A stretch of DNA of 64,000 nt, taken from positions 186,001 through 250,000 of the forward strand of contig NZ_JANHAX010000005.1 in NCBI RefSeq assembly GCF_030848945.1, given 5' to 3'. Positions 20,998-29,824 of the stretch are shown here, one piece after another (the first letter of the stretch is position 1; each line of letters opens with the position of its first letter). This stretch comes from Marimonas arenosa. Its GTDB lineage: Bacteria > Pseudomonadota > Alphaproteobacteria > Rhodobacterales > Rhodobacteraceae. The notes under the pieces are model-generated. The model saw nothing but the letters and a program-made list of their open reading frames with translations. It ran no database searches and had not been told where the DNA came from. The position numbers were made by a program, and so were the translations under genes.

Positions 20998-21522
20998 TCA
21001 GCGCACGATGGTTCCCGTCCGCCGGATCTTCCGCGCCAGCTGCATCACGCCGTAGACCAGCGCCTCCGCCGTCGGCGGGCAGCCGGGGACATAGACATCG
21101 ACCGGCACGATCCGGTCGCAGCCCCGCACCACCGAATAGCTGTAGTGGTAATAGCCCCCGCCATTGGCGCAGGATCCCATCGAGATCACGTAGCGCGGCT
21201 CGGGCATCTGGTCATAGACCTTGCGCAGCGCCGGCGCCATCTTGTTGGTCAGCGTGCCGGCCACGATCATCACGTCCGACTGGCGCGGCGATGCCCGCGG
21301 CGCCACCCCGAACCGCTCGAGGTCATAGCGCGGCATCGAGGCATGCATCATCTCGACCGCGCAGCAGGCCAGCCCGAAAGTCATCCAGTGCAGCGACCCG
21401 GTGCGGGCCCAGTTGACGATGTCTTCCGTGGTGGTCAGCAGGAAGCCCTTGTCTTGCAACTCGGCATTCAGCGCCTGGGTTGCGACCTCGGGGTCGGCCC
21501 CGGCGGTGTTAGCTCCGGTCAT
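20998..21522 (-). CDS. nuoB: NADH-quinone oxidoreductase subunit B
   Basis: This subunit holds the terminal N2 [4Fe-4S] cluster that reduces quinone. The ligands appear as the adjacent pair in [13 protein letters not shown], then SMGSCANGG and VPGCPP. The ATG at 21522 (MTGANTAG, 174 residues) overlaps the nuoA stop by four bases (ATGA). An upstream in-frame ATG at 21549 would add nine residues lying inside nuoA, which is less likely. Confidence 0.98.
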   Translation of the reverse strand: MTGANTAGADPEVATQALNAELQDKGFLLTTTEDIVNWARTGSLHWMTFGLACCAVEMMHASMPRYDLERFGVAPRASPRQSDVMIVAGTLTNKMAPALRKVYDQMPEPRYVISMGSCANGGGYYHYSYSVVRGCDRIVPVDVYVPGCPPTAEALVYGVMQLARKIRRTGTIVR

Positions 21523-21893
21523 GACCATTCCAGCGCCCCCTTCTTCCATTCATAGGCGAAGCCGATGGTCAGCACGGCCAGGAACACCATCATCGACCAG
21601 AAGCCCAGCATGCTGACATCCTTGAAGGCCACCGCCCAGGGGAAAAGCATCGCGATTTCAAGGTCGAAGATGATGAACAGGATCGACACCAGGTAAAACC
21701 GCACGTCGAACTTCATCCGCGCATCGTCGAAGGCGTTGAAGCCGCATTCGTACGCCGACACCTTCTCGGGGTCGGGGTTGCGCACCGCCAGAACCACGGC
21801 GGCGAGGATCAGCACGATCCCGAGAGCGATGGCAATGGCGAGGAAAATGAGAATGGGAAGGTATTCCCTGAGCATCCCGTCCGCGAGGTCCAC
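21519..21893 (-). CDS. nuoA: NADH-quinone oxidoreductase subunit A
   Basis: This is the first gene of the operon, a three-helix membrane subunit at the quinone site. [20 protein letters not shown] is the diagnostic cytoplasmic loop with its conserved Cys. The start is decided by the ribosome site: AAAAGGAG lies 8 bases before the GTG at 21893, giving 124 residues beginning [16 protein letters not shown] after the initiator. An ATG at 21923 has no such site, and one at 21875 (MLREYLP) is preceded only by a weak GCGGACGGG. Confidence 0.96.
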   Translation of the reverse strand: MDLADGMLREYLPILIFLAIAIALGIVLILAAVVLAVRNPDPEKVSAYECGFNAFDDARMKFDVRFYLVSILFIIFDLEIAMLFPWAVAFKDVSMLGFWSMMVFLAVLTIGFAYEWKKGALEWS

Positions 21894-21948
21894 GATGAAA
21901 GCTCCTTTTACCGGCTGTTTCACGGCCCTTATGTCCGTGAAATCTTGA

Positions 21949-21989
21949 GCTTCGGTTTACCCCCGCCCCCCGGCAGGGTCAACCGAAGC
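21949..21989 (-). promoter_or_regulatory. Candidate nuo promoter within an inverted repeat
   Basis: On the minus strand TTGACC (21982-21977) and TAAACC (21959-21954) are spaced by 17 bases, a fair match to a -35 box and a weak one to a -10 box, about 60-90 bases before the nuoA start. A perfect 9-bp inverted repeat, GCTTCGGTT (21949-21957) and AACCGAAGC (21981-21989), embraces both boxes with a 23-base interval. It could be an operator or an mRNA leader hairpin. The rest of the 344-base gap 21894-22237 shows only the VWA-gene hairpin at 22200-22229. Confidence 0.4.
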
Positions 21990-22199
21990 CCGGACATATT
22001 CTGACCGGCGAACGTGTTGCCGAAATGGGCGTATACGATGGCACACAGCCCTTTGTTTGCAAGGCTTTCGCGGCACTGCAGCATCGGTCGCGCCCACGCA
22101 CCGCCGGCGAAACCCGCAAAGAAACATTTCACAGGACTGTTTTTCCGGCGCCGCAAGGCCCGACTCGCCCGGCTTTTGGACCCCCGGCCCGGCCGCGGC

Positions 22200-22229
22200 G
22201 GCCCCCGCACGGCCAGGCCGGCGGGGGCC
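22200..22229 (-). terminator. GC-rich hairpin after the VWA gene
   Basis: A perfect 9-bp stem, GGCCCCCGC (22200-22208) and GCGGGGGCC (22221-22229), with a 12-base loop that itself contains GGCC on both sides, starts 8 bases after the VWA-gene stop. There is no U tract, so it may stop transcription weakly or mark the 3' end after processing. Confidence 0.5.
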
Positions 22230-22237
22230 GCGCGGCA

Positions 22238-23902
22238 TCACTCGACGCGCAGTTCGCTGCGCTGTCCCGCGGTCACCGTCAGCGGCACGTCCTGGTCGGC
22301 CCGGTCGCTCTCGTACTGCACCGTCACCAGATAGTCCCCGGCCGACAGTGTCACGTTGAATGCCTCGCCGTATTTGCCCGCCAGCCGCTTGCGCTTGCCC
22401 TGGATGTCGGCCGGGCCCAGCACGTCGATCCGGTACGCCCCCGGTGCATCGATCCCCGCCACCCCGGCGTTCAGATCGATGCTGACCTCGGTCCGCTTGC
22501 CGGCGACGACCGCGAACGGCGCACTCTCGGCCACCGCCTCGTCCAGCTTCGCGCGCAACACATAGCGCCCGGCCGGCAGGTCGAAGGCCTTGCTGCCATA
22601 CACCCCCTGGATCACCTTGCGTTTACCGGTGATGTCGGCCTCGGGGCTCAGCGCGTCGAAGCGGATCTGGCCGCTGTCCACCACCGGCCCGCCGGCGGCA
22701 TAGACCGCGCCGGGCATCACCACGCCCGACCCGACCACGACGTCGATCTGCACCGTTTCGCCCGCGGCCAGCGTCACCACCTGTTCCGCCGTGGCCTTGC
22801 CCTGGCGGCCGGTCACCGTGACCTCGCCCGCCGGCATGTAGAACCGGCCCGAGCCATAGGCGCCGTCCTTCAGCTTGCCCGCAATCACGTCCACCCGGAT
22901 GGTCTTGTCGGCCTCGGCATCGCCCTCGGCGCGCTTGCCCACGGCCTCGATGATCCCGGCATTCAGCACGATGTCCCGGACGGTTTCCTCGGTGGCGCTC
23001 AGCGTCACCCGCTGGCGTTGCTCGACCTTGCCGACCCGCAGCGCCAGTTCGTACTCGCCCGCCGGGACCGAAGCCCGGAACTCTGCCGCATACCGCCCGT
23101 CGGTCGCCCGTTTCTCGACCTTGCCGGCCGCGTCTACCGCGCGCAGATCCCAGCGGATGTTGGGCTCGTCCAGCACCGGGCCCCCCTCCGCCAGGTAGGT
23201 TCGGGCGGTCAGGTTGAACTCGGGCGCCGCCGGTTCCGGTTCAGGCTCCGGTTCGGGCGCGGGCTCAGGCGCTGCCTCGACCTTCACCACCGTTTCCTCC
23301 AGCGCCCGGCCCAGCGCCTCGGCATTGCCGGCCTCGAAATACCGCCCGCCGGTCTCGTCCGCCAGGCAGGCCACCTGCGCGCCTTCTTCCGCCGACAGGC
23401 CGAACCCGACCACATGCGCGGTGAAATCCACGCCCAGCTGTTCCAGCTCGCGGCCCAGCGCACAGGGGTCGGCGTTGCAGGTCTCCAGCCCGTCTGTAAC
23501 CAGTATCACCGTCGCCTTGTCTTCGGTAAAGCGCAGCGCCTCGGCCGCCTGCCGCACCCCGGCCGAGAGCGGTGTCTTGCCCTTCGGGCTGACCCCGTCG
23601 GCGAAGGAAATGATGGCCGCGGCGGTTCCGGCCTGCGGCTTCACCGCCAACTCGATATCGCCGCAATCGCCCTTGCGCCGGTGACCATAGACAATCAGCC
23701 CCAGTTCGTTACCTTCAGGCACCTGTCCCAGCACCTCGCGCAGGGTCTCGCGGGCAATCTCGATCTTGGCACGCCCTTCGATCTGGCCCCACATCGAGCC
23801 CGAACCGTCCAGCACGATCATGCTGCGCTCCTGTGCCGCTGCCGCTGTCGGCAGCGCCATCCACGCAGCCAGGACGAAACCCGTCACAATCCGATAGATC
23901 AT
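22238..23902 (-). CDS. Exported von Willebrand factor A protein with repeated beta-sandwich-like modules
   Basis: The 554-residue product has a signal peptide (about 1-23) followed directly by a VWA domain (about 25-215) with an intact metal-ion site, D32-x-S-x-S in VLDGSGSM, and VTDGLETC later. A short Pro-Glu repeat linker (near 225-240) leads to about 310 residues with four recurrent units, each ending in a pattern like LPAGRYVLRAK or SAGDYLVTVQ, resembling PEGA/carboxypeptidase-regulatory-type beta modules. It is probably periplasmic or surface-associated and may bind ligands in a metal-dependent way. GGGGAG lies before the ATG at 23902. No operon partner is evident. Confidence 0.85.
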   Translation of the reverse strand: MIYRIVTGFVLAAWMALPTAAAAQERSMIVLDGSGSMWGQIEGRAKIEIARETLREVLGQVPEGNELGLIVYGHRRKGDCGDIELAVKPQAGTAAAIISFADGVSPKGKTPLSAGVRQAAEALRFTEDKATVILVTDGLETCNADPCALGRELEQLGVDFTAHVVGFGLSAEEGAQVACLADETGGRYFEAGNAEALGRALEETVVKVEAAPEPAPEPEPEPEPAAPEFNLTARTYLAEGGPVLDEPNIRWDLRAVDAAGKVEKRATDGRYAAEFRASVPAGEYELALRVGKVEQRQRVTLSATEETVRDIVLNAGIIEAVGKRAEGDAEADKTIRVDVIAGKLKDGAYGSGRFYMPAGEVTVTGRQGKATAEQVVTLAAGETVQIDVVVGSGVVMPGAVYAAGGPVVDSGQIRFDALSPEADITGKRKVIQGVYGSKAFDLPAGRYVLRAKLDEAVAESAPFAVVAGKRTEVSIDLNAGVAGIDAPGAYRIDVLGPADIQGKRKRLAGKYGEAFNVTLSAGDYLVTVQYESDRADQDVPLTVTAGQRSELRVE

Positions 23903-23967
23903 GGCAAACTCCCCAAGAGAATCCGGCCGCCGCGCGGTCCGTCGGACGCAGGTTAACACCTCAGCGC

Positions 23968-24041
23968 CGGTTCGCCCAAGTCCGAACCGTCCAAGCTCCG
24001 CACCACGGTTCGGCCGCGCGCGGCGTTAACTGAACGAACCG
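23968..24041. promoter_or_regulatory. Four alternating CGGTTCG / CGAACCG motifs upstream of the VWA gene
   Basis: CGGTTCG occurs at 23968-23974 and 24006-24012, and its reverse complement CGAACCG at 23983-23989 and 24035-24041. They form two inverted pairs in the region upstream of the VWA-gene start. Two GTTAAC palindromes (23952-23957, 24025-24030) lie among them. The pattern suggests protein-binding sites, but no regulator gene is adjacent. Confidence 0.3.
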
Positions 24042-24081
24042 TTAATGCCTGACGATTTCACTCGCAATACAGGCGGCCAGC

Positions 24082-24100
24082 CAGCCTGCCAGCCAGGCTG
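24082..24100 (-). terminator. Stem-loop after liuC
   Basis: CAGCCTG (24082-24088) and CAGGCTG (24094-24100) form a 7-bp stem with a 5-base loop about 30 bases after the liuC stop. There is no clear U tract. It could end the leucine-catabolism transcript, but the evidence is only the fold and the position. Confidence 0.35.
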
Positions 24101-24131
24101 CCATACCGGCGATTTTGACCGTGCGGTGCCA

Positions 24132-24923
24132 TTAACCCCCGGGCGTTGCCCAGGGCGCGGGCCGCTTGTCGAAGAAGGCGGCAATACCCTCTCTCGCCTC
24201 CGTTCCCTCCCAGGTCGCCACCAGCCGGTCGATGGTGGCGTCGATGATCTCGGGGGTGATCGCCGGGCCCAGCATCCGGGCCAGTCGCTTCGATTCCGCC
24301 ACCGCACCGGGGGCCGCACTTAGATAGGGCGCGACCTCTGCCTCGACCGCCGCATCGAGCTCGTCCGCGGCCACCACTCTCGAAAGAAGATTAAGTTTTT
24401 CAGCCTCTTGTGCGTCGAAGATGCGGGCCGACATGAACACCTTGCGGGCATGCGTCTCGCCCATCCGGGCCAGCACGTAAGGGCTGATCGTCGCCGGGAT
24501 CAGTCCCAGCCGAACCTCGGTCAAACCGAACTTGGCACCTTCGGCCCCGACCGCCACATCGGCGACCGACATCATGCCGATGCCGCCGCCGAAGGCATTG
24601 CCCTGCACCCGGGCGATTAACGGTTTGGAAAGGGTGTTGAGGGCATAAAGCGCCATCGCCAGTTTGCGCGCCTCGGCGCGGCGCTGCTCGGCCTTCGCCG
24701 CCATCTGCGCCTGCATCCAGCGCAGATCGCCGCCGGCGCAGAAGCTCTTGCCTTTCGCGGCAAGGATCACGACGCGCACCGCGTCATCTTGGTCCAGCGC
24801 CTTGGCCGCGCTGGACAATTCTTCGATCATCTCGCCCGACATCGCGTTGTGCTTGTCGGCCCGGTCGAGCCACAGCGTCGCCACCCCGCGCGCGTCCGTC
24901 TCGAGGTTCAGTGTCTCATACAT
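24132..24923 (-). CDS. liuC: Methylglutaconyl-CoA hydratase-like enoyl-CoA hydratase
   Basis: This crotonase-fold enzyme probably hydrates 3-methylglutaconyl-CoA to HMG-CoA, the fourth step of leucine breakdown. The oxyanion-hole segments are KSFCAGGDLRWM (about residue 60) and GNAFGGGIGMM (about 107), followed by the active-site region GLTEVRLGLIPA with a glutamate. The 263-residue length is normal. The specific reaction is inferred from the next gene, HMG-CoA lyase, with which it overlaps by 8 bases. The ATG at 24923 (MYETLNLE) is chosen by the family start. Confidence 0.88.
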   Translation of the reverse strand: MYETLNLETDARGVATLWLDRADKHNAMSGEMIEELSSAAKALDQDDAVRVVILAAKGKSFCAGGDLRWMQAQMAAKAEQRRAEARKLAMALYALNTLSKPLIARVQGNAFGGGIGMMSVADVAVGAEGAKFGLTEVRLGLIPATISPYVLARMGETHARKVFMSARIFDAQEAEKLNLLSRVVAADELDAAVEAEVAPYLSAAPGAVAESKRLARMLGPAITPEIIDATIDRLVATWEGTEAREGIAAFFDKRPAPWATPGG

Positions 24924-25782
24924 CGGCTTTGTCCTCTCGCATTTTCCGCGCCATTTCCCCTGCCTTTTCAAGCACTTGCCGATCAAGCCCGGTATCATAT
25001 CCAAGTTCGTTCAACCGGTCATGCACGGCCTCTGTCGCCACGTTGCCGGCCGCACCCGGGGCATACGGGCAGCCGCCAAGCCCGCCCACCGCGGCGTCGA
25101 ACACCCGCAGACCGCGCGCCAACGACACATCGATATTGGCCAGCGCCCGCCCGGCGGTGTCGTGGTAATGCCCGGCCAGCTTGTCAGCCGGCACCACATC
25201 CAACACCGCGTCCAGCATGGCGTCGATCGTTTCCGGCCGGCCCTGCCCGATCGTGTCGCCGAGGCTGATCTCGTAGCAACCTTTTTTCAAAAGCAAATCC
25301 GCGACATAGGCCACTGTCGCCGGATCGGTCGGGCCGTCATAGGGGCAGTCGGTGACGCAAGAGATATAGCCCCGCACCGGCAGCCCGATCGCTTTCGCCG
25401 CTGCAATCACCGGCTCGAACCGGTCGATGCTCTCGGCAATGCTGGCATTGATATTGGCGCGCGAAAAGCCTTCCGAGGCCGACCCGAACACCGCGATCTC
25501 GTCGGCCCCCGCCGCCACCGCCGCTTCGAAGCCGCGCATGTTCGGCGTCAACGCCGCATAGCGCACCCCCGGCGCGCGCGTGATCCCCGCCAGCACCTGG
25601 GCCGAGTCGGCCATCTGCGGCACCCATTTCGGGCTAACGAAACTCGCCACCTCGATCCGCCGGAACCCGGCCTCACTCAACAGATCGACCAGCGCGATCT
25701 TCTCCTCGGTCGGGATCAACCGTTTTTCGTTCTGCAGCCCGTCGCGCGGCCCCATCTCGAATATCTCAACGTATTCTGCCAC
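24916..25782 (-). CDS. liuE: Hydroxymethylglutaryl-CoA lyase
   Basis: The enzyme cleaves HMG-CoA to acetoacetate and acetyl-CoA, the last step of the leucine route. It is a TIM-barrel protein with EMGPRDGLQNE near the N-terminus (metal/catalytic residues), AGHYHDTAGRALAN (His pair for the divalent metal), and the active-site cysteine loop GGLGGCPYAPGAAGNVATE. I place the start at GTG 25782 because AAGGGGGAGG lies 5 bases before it; an ATG at 25800 inside that site would add six residues. It overlaps liuC by 8 bases. Confidence 0.93.
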   Translation of the reverse strand: MAEYVEIFEMGPRDGLQNEKRLIPTEEKIALVDLLSEAGFRRIEVASFVSPKWVPQMADSAQVLAGITRAPGVRYAALTPNMRGFEAAVAAGADEIAVFGSASEGFSRANINASIAESIDRFEPVIAAAKAIGLPVRGYISCVTDCPYDGPTDPATVAYVADLLLKKGCYEISLGDTIGQGRPETIDAMLDAVLDVVPADKLAGHYHDTAGRALANIDVSLARGLRVFDAAVGGLGGCPYAPGAAGNVATEAVHDRLNELGYDTGLDRQVLEKAGEMARKMREDKADV

Positions 25783-25842
25783 TTGCACCTCCCCCTTCAT
25801 CCCGCCAGGAAAATCCCCGCGAGGAGCTTCCGCCGTCCCGGC

Positions 25843-26514
25843 TCACCCTTCCGGCACCTCATAGAACTCGCGGTCATAAAACTGCTGCAACCCCTCCGTC
25901 TCGAGCGCCCGCTGATAGGCCGGCCTTGCCTCGATCCGTGCCTTGTAGGCCGAAAGCGCCGGGAACCGGTCGAAATGCACGTAGTGACGCGCCGATTCCA
26001 GGGTGAAACCCATCATCGTATCGGCCGCCGAAAAGCCGCGCGCCAGCAGGTAATCCTGCGCTGCAAACAACCGTTCCAAAGGCTTCAGAGAGATCGCCAA
26101 CCGTTTGACTTCAATACCGATTACCGTTGGCGAACGCATTGACGGGTCGGGCAAGAAAACCTGCTGCAGATTGAGGTTCTGGATCAGCACCCCCACCGTC
26201 TCGGCATAATGCAGCCAGGTCAGATACTTGGCGCGCTCGGGCTCGCCCGGCATCGGGGCCAGCCCCGCCTGCGGATGAGTCTCGGCCAGGTATTCCACGA
26301 TCGCACCGCTTTCAAACAATACCTGCCTATCAATCTCCAGAACCGGCACCCGTCCCGCCGGGCTCAGCCCCAGGAACTCCGGATTACGCAGATCACCCTT
26401 GGCAATGTCATAGGAGATCACCTCCGGCTCCAGTCCCAGCTCGTACAGCAGCCACAACACCCGGAACGAGCGCGAGCCCGCCACGCTGTGCAGCCTGATC
26501 CCGTCTGCCCTCAT
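25843..26514 (-). CDS. Glutathione S-transferase family protein
   Basis: The 223-residue cytoplasmic protein has the thioredoxin-like N-terminal domain with SRSFRVLWLLYELGL, the cis-Pro segment GRVPVLEI and the glutathione gamma-glutamyl site ESGAIVEYL, followed by a helical C-terminal domain. The substrate is unknown. It sits between liuD and liuE in the same direction, with GAGGAG before its ATG, so it may detoxify or process a by-product, but the sequence does not show this. A 183-base gap to liuD holds no convincing gene. Confidence 0.87.
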   Translation of the reverse strand: MRADGIRLHSVAGSRSFRVLWLLYELGLEPEVISYDIAKGDLRNPEFLGLSPAGRVPVLEIDRQVLFESGAIVEYLAETHPQAGLAPMPGEPERAKYLTWLHYAETVGVLIQNLNLQQVFLPDPSMRSPTVIGIEVKRLAISLKPLERLFAAQDYLLARGFSAADTMMGFTLESARHYVHFDRFPALSAYKARIEARPAYQRALETEGLQQFYDREFYEVPEG

Positions 26515-26697
26515 CTCGCGCCACTCCTCGTCATGTGTGGTTCAGCACCGGCTGGCGCTGCACCCTGGCAGCGGCCAACGATTTCACGATAATCCGCGTC
26601 GTCTGCACCGCAGGGCGCGACGACGCCGTTCCTGCCTGCCGAAGCGGCCGGGGCACAGGAGCGGGGTGCCGCCCCGAGACAGCAGGACAAATTGCAC

Positions 26698-28644
26698 TCA
26701 CGCGGCGTCCTCCGCGTCCTCTTCCAGACGAATGAGCGCCGCGCCGGCTTCCACCTGTTCCCCGTTCCCGACCAGCACTTCGGCCACCACCCCGTCACGG
26801 GCCGCCAGCAAGGCATGCTCCATCTTCATCGCCTCGAGCACGGCCAGCCTGTCCCCGGCGGAAACCGCCTGACCGGCGACCGCGAAGACCGCCTTGACCA
26901 GCCCCGGCATCGGTGCCTCGATCAGCCCCGATCCGGCGCTACCCGCCATAGCCCGGTCCAGAGGGTCGACAACGCGGAAGGCCCGGCCATAGTCCGCAAA
27001 CACCGTCACGACTCCGCCGATCAAAACCCAGGGTGCGGCCGGGGTGCCGTCGAAACGCCAGCCGTTCTGCCACACGGCTTCCACCGCGCGATCGCCGGTC
27101 TGGATCCGCACCGTGCCGCCGGGTTGCACCATGACGGCCAACTCCTGCGGCTCATCGTCCCAATCCAGTGTTACACGACGCCGCGCCGGCAGCCACAACG
27201 CGAAACCCCTGTCCCAACCTGGCGCGTCGAGCAGGTTCAGCGCCGCCATCGCCGCCTGTGCGATTACCTGCGGCCCCGGCTCCGACACCGTGACAAGCCG
27301 ATCGAGATCGCGTGCGATCAAACCGGTATCGACCTCCCCTCTCGCGAATCCCGCGTGCCCGCAAAGCGCGCCCAGGAACGCAAGATTCGTCACCGTGCCG
27401 GCCACCTGCGTTTCGCGCAGCGCCTGCGCCATCTTCTTCAGCGCGACCTCGCGCGTCGGCCCATGGGTGACGAGTTTTGCGATCATCGGATCGTAGAAGG
27501 GCGAAATCGTGTCGCCCCCCCGCACGCCGCTATCGGCGCGGGCGCCGGCGGCAAAGCGCAGATGTGACAGCGTTCCGGTCGCTGGTAGGAAGCCCTTGGG
27601 CACGTCTTCGGCATAGAGCCGCGCCTCGAAGGCATGGCCGGTGATGCAGAGTTGGTCCTGTGTCATCGGCACCCCCTCGCCCGACGCGACGCGCAACTGC
27701 CATTCCACCAGGTCGATGCCGGTGATCGCCTCGGTGATGGGATGTTCCACCTGCAGGCGGGTGTTCATCTCCATGAACCAGAACCCGTCAGGCCGCAGCC
27801 CCTTTGACCCGTCGACGATGAACTCGACTGTGCCAGCTCCCTTGTAGCCGATCGCCTCCGCCGCGCGCACCGCAGCGTGCCCCATCGCATCGCGCATCTC
27901 AGCGGTCATGCCCGGGGCCGGCGCTTCCTCGATCACCTTCTGGTGTCGGCGCTGCAGCGAACAGTCGCGTTCGAAAAGATGCACCGCCCTTTCGCCGTCG
28001 CCGAAAATCTGTACCTCGATATGCCGGGGCTGGGCGACGAACTTTTCGATCAGCACCGCCGGGTTGCCGAACGCTGTTTTCGCCTCACCCCGCGCACTGG
28101 CCAGCGCATCCATGAATTCCTCCGGTTTCTCGACCAGCCGCATACCCTTGCCGCCGCCGCCCGCCACCGCCTTGATCAACACCGGATAACCGATGGCATC
28201 CGCCGCGCCCGACAGATGCTCGGGGTCCTGGTTGTCGCCATGGTATCCCGGCACCACCGGCACCCCGGCCGCCTCCATCAATTTCTTCGCCGCATCCTTC
28301 AGCCCCATCGCGTCGATCGCCCTGGCCGACGGTCCGATGAAGACAAGCCCGGCCGCCTCGACCGCGCGGACGAAATCGGGGTTTTCGCTGAGGAAGCCGT
28401 AGCCCGGATGGATCGCCTGCGCTCCGGTGGCGAGCGCCGCCTCGATGATACGCTCGCCGCGCAGATAGCTTTCCGCCGGGGCCGAGCCGCCGATATGCAC
28501 CGCCTCGTCCGCGGCGGCCACATGCACCGCGCCGGCGTCGGCGTCGGAATAGACCGCCACCACCTTCACCCCCATCGCGCGCGCGGTCTTGGCCACGCGG
28601 CAGGCGATCTCGCCCCGGTTGGCAATCAGGATCTTGTCGAACAT
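26698..28644 (-). CDS. liuD: Methylcrotonyl-CoA carboxylase, biotin-carrying (alpha) subunit
   Basis: This subunit carboxylates its own biotin with ATP and bicarbonate so that the beta subunit can carboxylate 3-methylcrotonyl-CoA. Domains in order: biotin carboxylase (about 1-445; ILIANRGEIACRV, AVAGGGGKGMRLV, MEMNTRLQVEH), a linker domain, and a C-terminal biotinyl domain with EAMKMEH, biotinylated at about K607 of 648. Related acetyl- and propionyl-CoA carboxylases look alike; the assignment rests on the leucine-pathway neighbours. The ATG at 28644 has AAGGAG upstream. Unusually, its partner gene liuB is about 3.4 kb away. Confidence 0.93.
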   Translation of the reverse strand: MFDKILIANRGEIACRVAKTARAMGVKVVAVYSDADAGAVHVAAADEAVHIGGSAPAESYLRGERIIEAALATGAQAIHPGYGFLSENPDFVRAVEAAGLVFIGPSARAIDAMGLKDAAKKLMEAAGVPVVPGYHGDNQDPEHLSGAADAIGYPVLIKAVAGGGGKGMRLVEKPEEFMDALASARGEAKTAFGNPAVLIEKFVAQPRHIEVQIFGDGERAVHLFERDCSLQRRHQKVIEEAPAPGMTAEMRDAMGHAAVRAAEAIGYKGAGTVEFIVDGSKGLRPDGFWFMEMNTRLQVEHPITEAITGIDLVEWQLRVASGEGVPMTQDQLCITGHAFEARLYAEDVPKGFLPATGTLSHLRFAAGARADSGVRGGDTISPFYDPMIAKLVTHGPTREVALKKMAQALRETQVAGTVTNLAFLGALCGHAGFARGEVDTGLIARDLDRLVTVSEPGPQVIAQAAMAALNLLDAPGWDRGFALWLPARRRVTLDWDDEPQELAVMVQPGGTVRIQTGDRAVEAVWQNGWRFDGTPAAPWVLIGGVVTVFADYGRAFRVVDPLDRAMAGSAGSGLIEAPMPGLVKAVFAVAGQAVSAGDRLAVLEAMKMEHALLAARDGVVAEVLVGNGEQVEAGAALIRLEEDAEDAA

Positions 28645-28740
28645 GTCGTGTCTCCTTCGCAATCAGTTCGGGTCGCCTGCCTCTGCCGTTACACGCAACC
28701 GCGCCATTTCGAATATTCCCTCAGACCCAGTCTGACCACA

Positions 28741-29232
28741 TCATGCCTTGGCTTCCTCGACCATCGCCCGCAGCAGCGCTTCCGTATCGCCGTCGAACGC
28801 CACCAGCACCACGCGCATACCCGCGTCCTTCAGCACCCGCACCGCGATCCGCGCTGCCCGGTCTTTGGGAAAGCCATAGACTCCGGTCGAAATCGCCGGG
28901 AAAGCAATACTGTCACAGCCTTTTTCCCGCGCAAGCGTCACGCTCTCGCTGTAACAAGAGGCAAGCAATTCGTCCTCACCGGCCGTGCCACCCCGCCAGA
29001 CCGGTCCCACCGTGTGGATGACCCATTTCGCCGGCAGGCGGTAGCCTCGCGTTATCCTGGCCTGGCCGGTCGGACAGCCACCCAGCCCACGGCATTCCGC
29101 CAGCAGGTCCGGTCCGGCGGCGCGGTGAATCGCCCCGTCCACCCCACCCCCGCCGAGAAGCGAGGAGTTCGCCGCATTGACGATCGCATCCACCCCGAGC
29201 GTGGTGATATCCCCGCGCCAGACCTCGATCAT
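28741..29232 (-). CDS. Macro-domain protein, O-acetyl-ADP-ribose deacetylase type
   Basis: The 163-residue protein is a single macro domain, which binds ADP-ribose. [20 protein letters not shown] with the catalytic-type Asn/Asp and the phosphate loop [10 protein letters not shown] match the MacroD/YmdB class that removes acetyl or ADP-ribosyl groups. The start at 29232 is backed by GAGAGGAAG and gives the usual domain boundary. It lies 96 bases before liuD and 58 bases after a thermonuclease-like gene, in the same direction, inside the leucine cluster. Confidence 0.92.
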   Translation of the reverse strand: MIEVWRGDITTLGVDAIVNAANSSLLGGGGVDGAIHRAAGPDLLAECRGLGGCPTGQARITRGYRLPAKWVIHTVGPVWRGGTAGEDELLASCYSESVTLAREKGCDSIAFPAISTGVYGFPKDRAARIAVRVLKDAGMRVVLVAFDGDTEALLRAMVEEAKA

Positions 29233-29290
29233 TCTTCCTCTCCGTTCCAATCGGATTTCGTAAGATCGAACCGCATAACCCGCTCCGTCA

Positions 29291-29824
29291 TCACAGGCAC
29301 CACCCATCACGCGCCCCGCCCGCGTAGGAACGGGCATATCCCGCACGGATCATCGCGGGACCGACGTCGCGACCATCAAGCCGCATACGCACCAGCCGCC
29401 TGTCGTATTTGTCGCGGCCGACGGCCGTGACCGAGACACGGCGCGCCGTCCAGAATCGCCAGCGCAATACATAGGTCGCCCGGATCGCGAGGACGAACTC
29501 GTGTAGGCAGCGGGCCTTGTATTCCGGCGTGTCAAAGCCAAGCAACCGGCCCGATCCGTAACCCGATGTCGGACAGCTCAGTTTCACCGTGTCCCCATCG
29601 ACGATACGCCAGACACGACACCCTGTGTTTTGCTTTGTCAGGCTCAACCCCGCATCAATAACACTGGGAAAAACTGCAACGCTCAGGATGGCAATCGCCA
29701 CGAAAAGTCCCATCTTTCCGCGCCAGTTGCGCCTCCGAGGACGCCGTGGCGGCAGTCCCATGTCGAGTTTCCTGGCCCGTGGATAGTCGCGGCTGAACGT
29801 AAAGATGTTGTTGCGGCGTGTCAT
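29291..29824 (-). CDS. Membrane-anchored thermonuclease-like (SNase fold) protein, second copy
   Basis: The 177-residue protein has a very basic cytoplasmic N-terminus, one transmembrane helix (about 39-60) and a staphylococcal-nuclease-like domain. Catalytic-type residues are kept: DGDT at 76-79, R93, D98 and E101 in RLLGFDTPE, and DKYDR at 138-142 (Gly of the usual DKYGR changed to Asp). It ends in a Cys, as does its relative two genes upstream. Placement of the domain outside the cytoplasm is inferred from the helix and charge. The ATG overlaps the ASCH gene stop by four bases (ATGA). Confidence 0.82.
   Translation of the reverse strand: MTRRNNIFTFSRDYPRARKLDMGLPPRRPRRRNWRGKMGLFVAIAILSVAVFPSVIDAGLSLTKQNTGCRVWRIVDGDTVKLSCPTSGYGSGRLLGFDTPEYKARCLHEFVLAIRATYVLRWRFWTARRVSVTAVGRDKYDRRLVRMRLDGRDVGPAMIRAGYARSYAGGARDGWCL

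Noticed and set aside
21929..22241. Two minus-strand frames of about 93 codons upstream of nuoA
   Set aside because: Their translations are Gly/Arg/Ala-rich and they run through the candidate promoter and the hairpin after the VWA gene; no family match.
22025..23956. An open plus-strand frame of 643 codons opposite the VWA gene
   Set aside because: The minus-strand reading has a signal peptide, metal-site motif and repeats; the plus reading has none of these.
26515..26697. A 56-codon minus-strand frame starting at a GTG that overlaps the liuD stop
   Set aside because: The overlap is tempting, but the translation is Arg/Pro/Ala-rich without a fold pattern, and no ribosome site is better than chance. 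Left as a gap.
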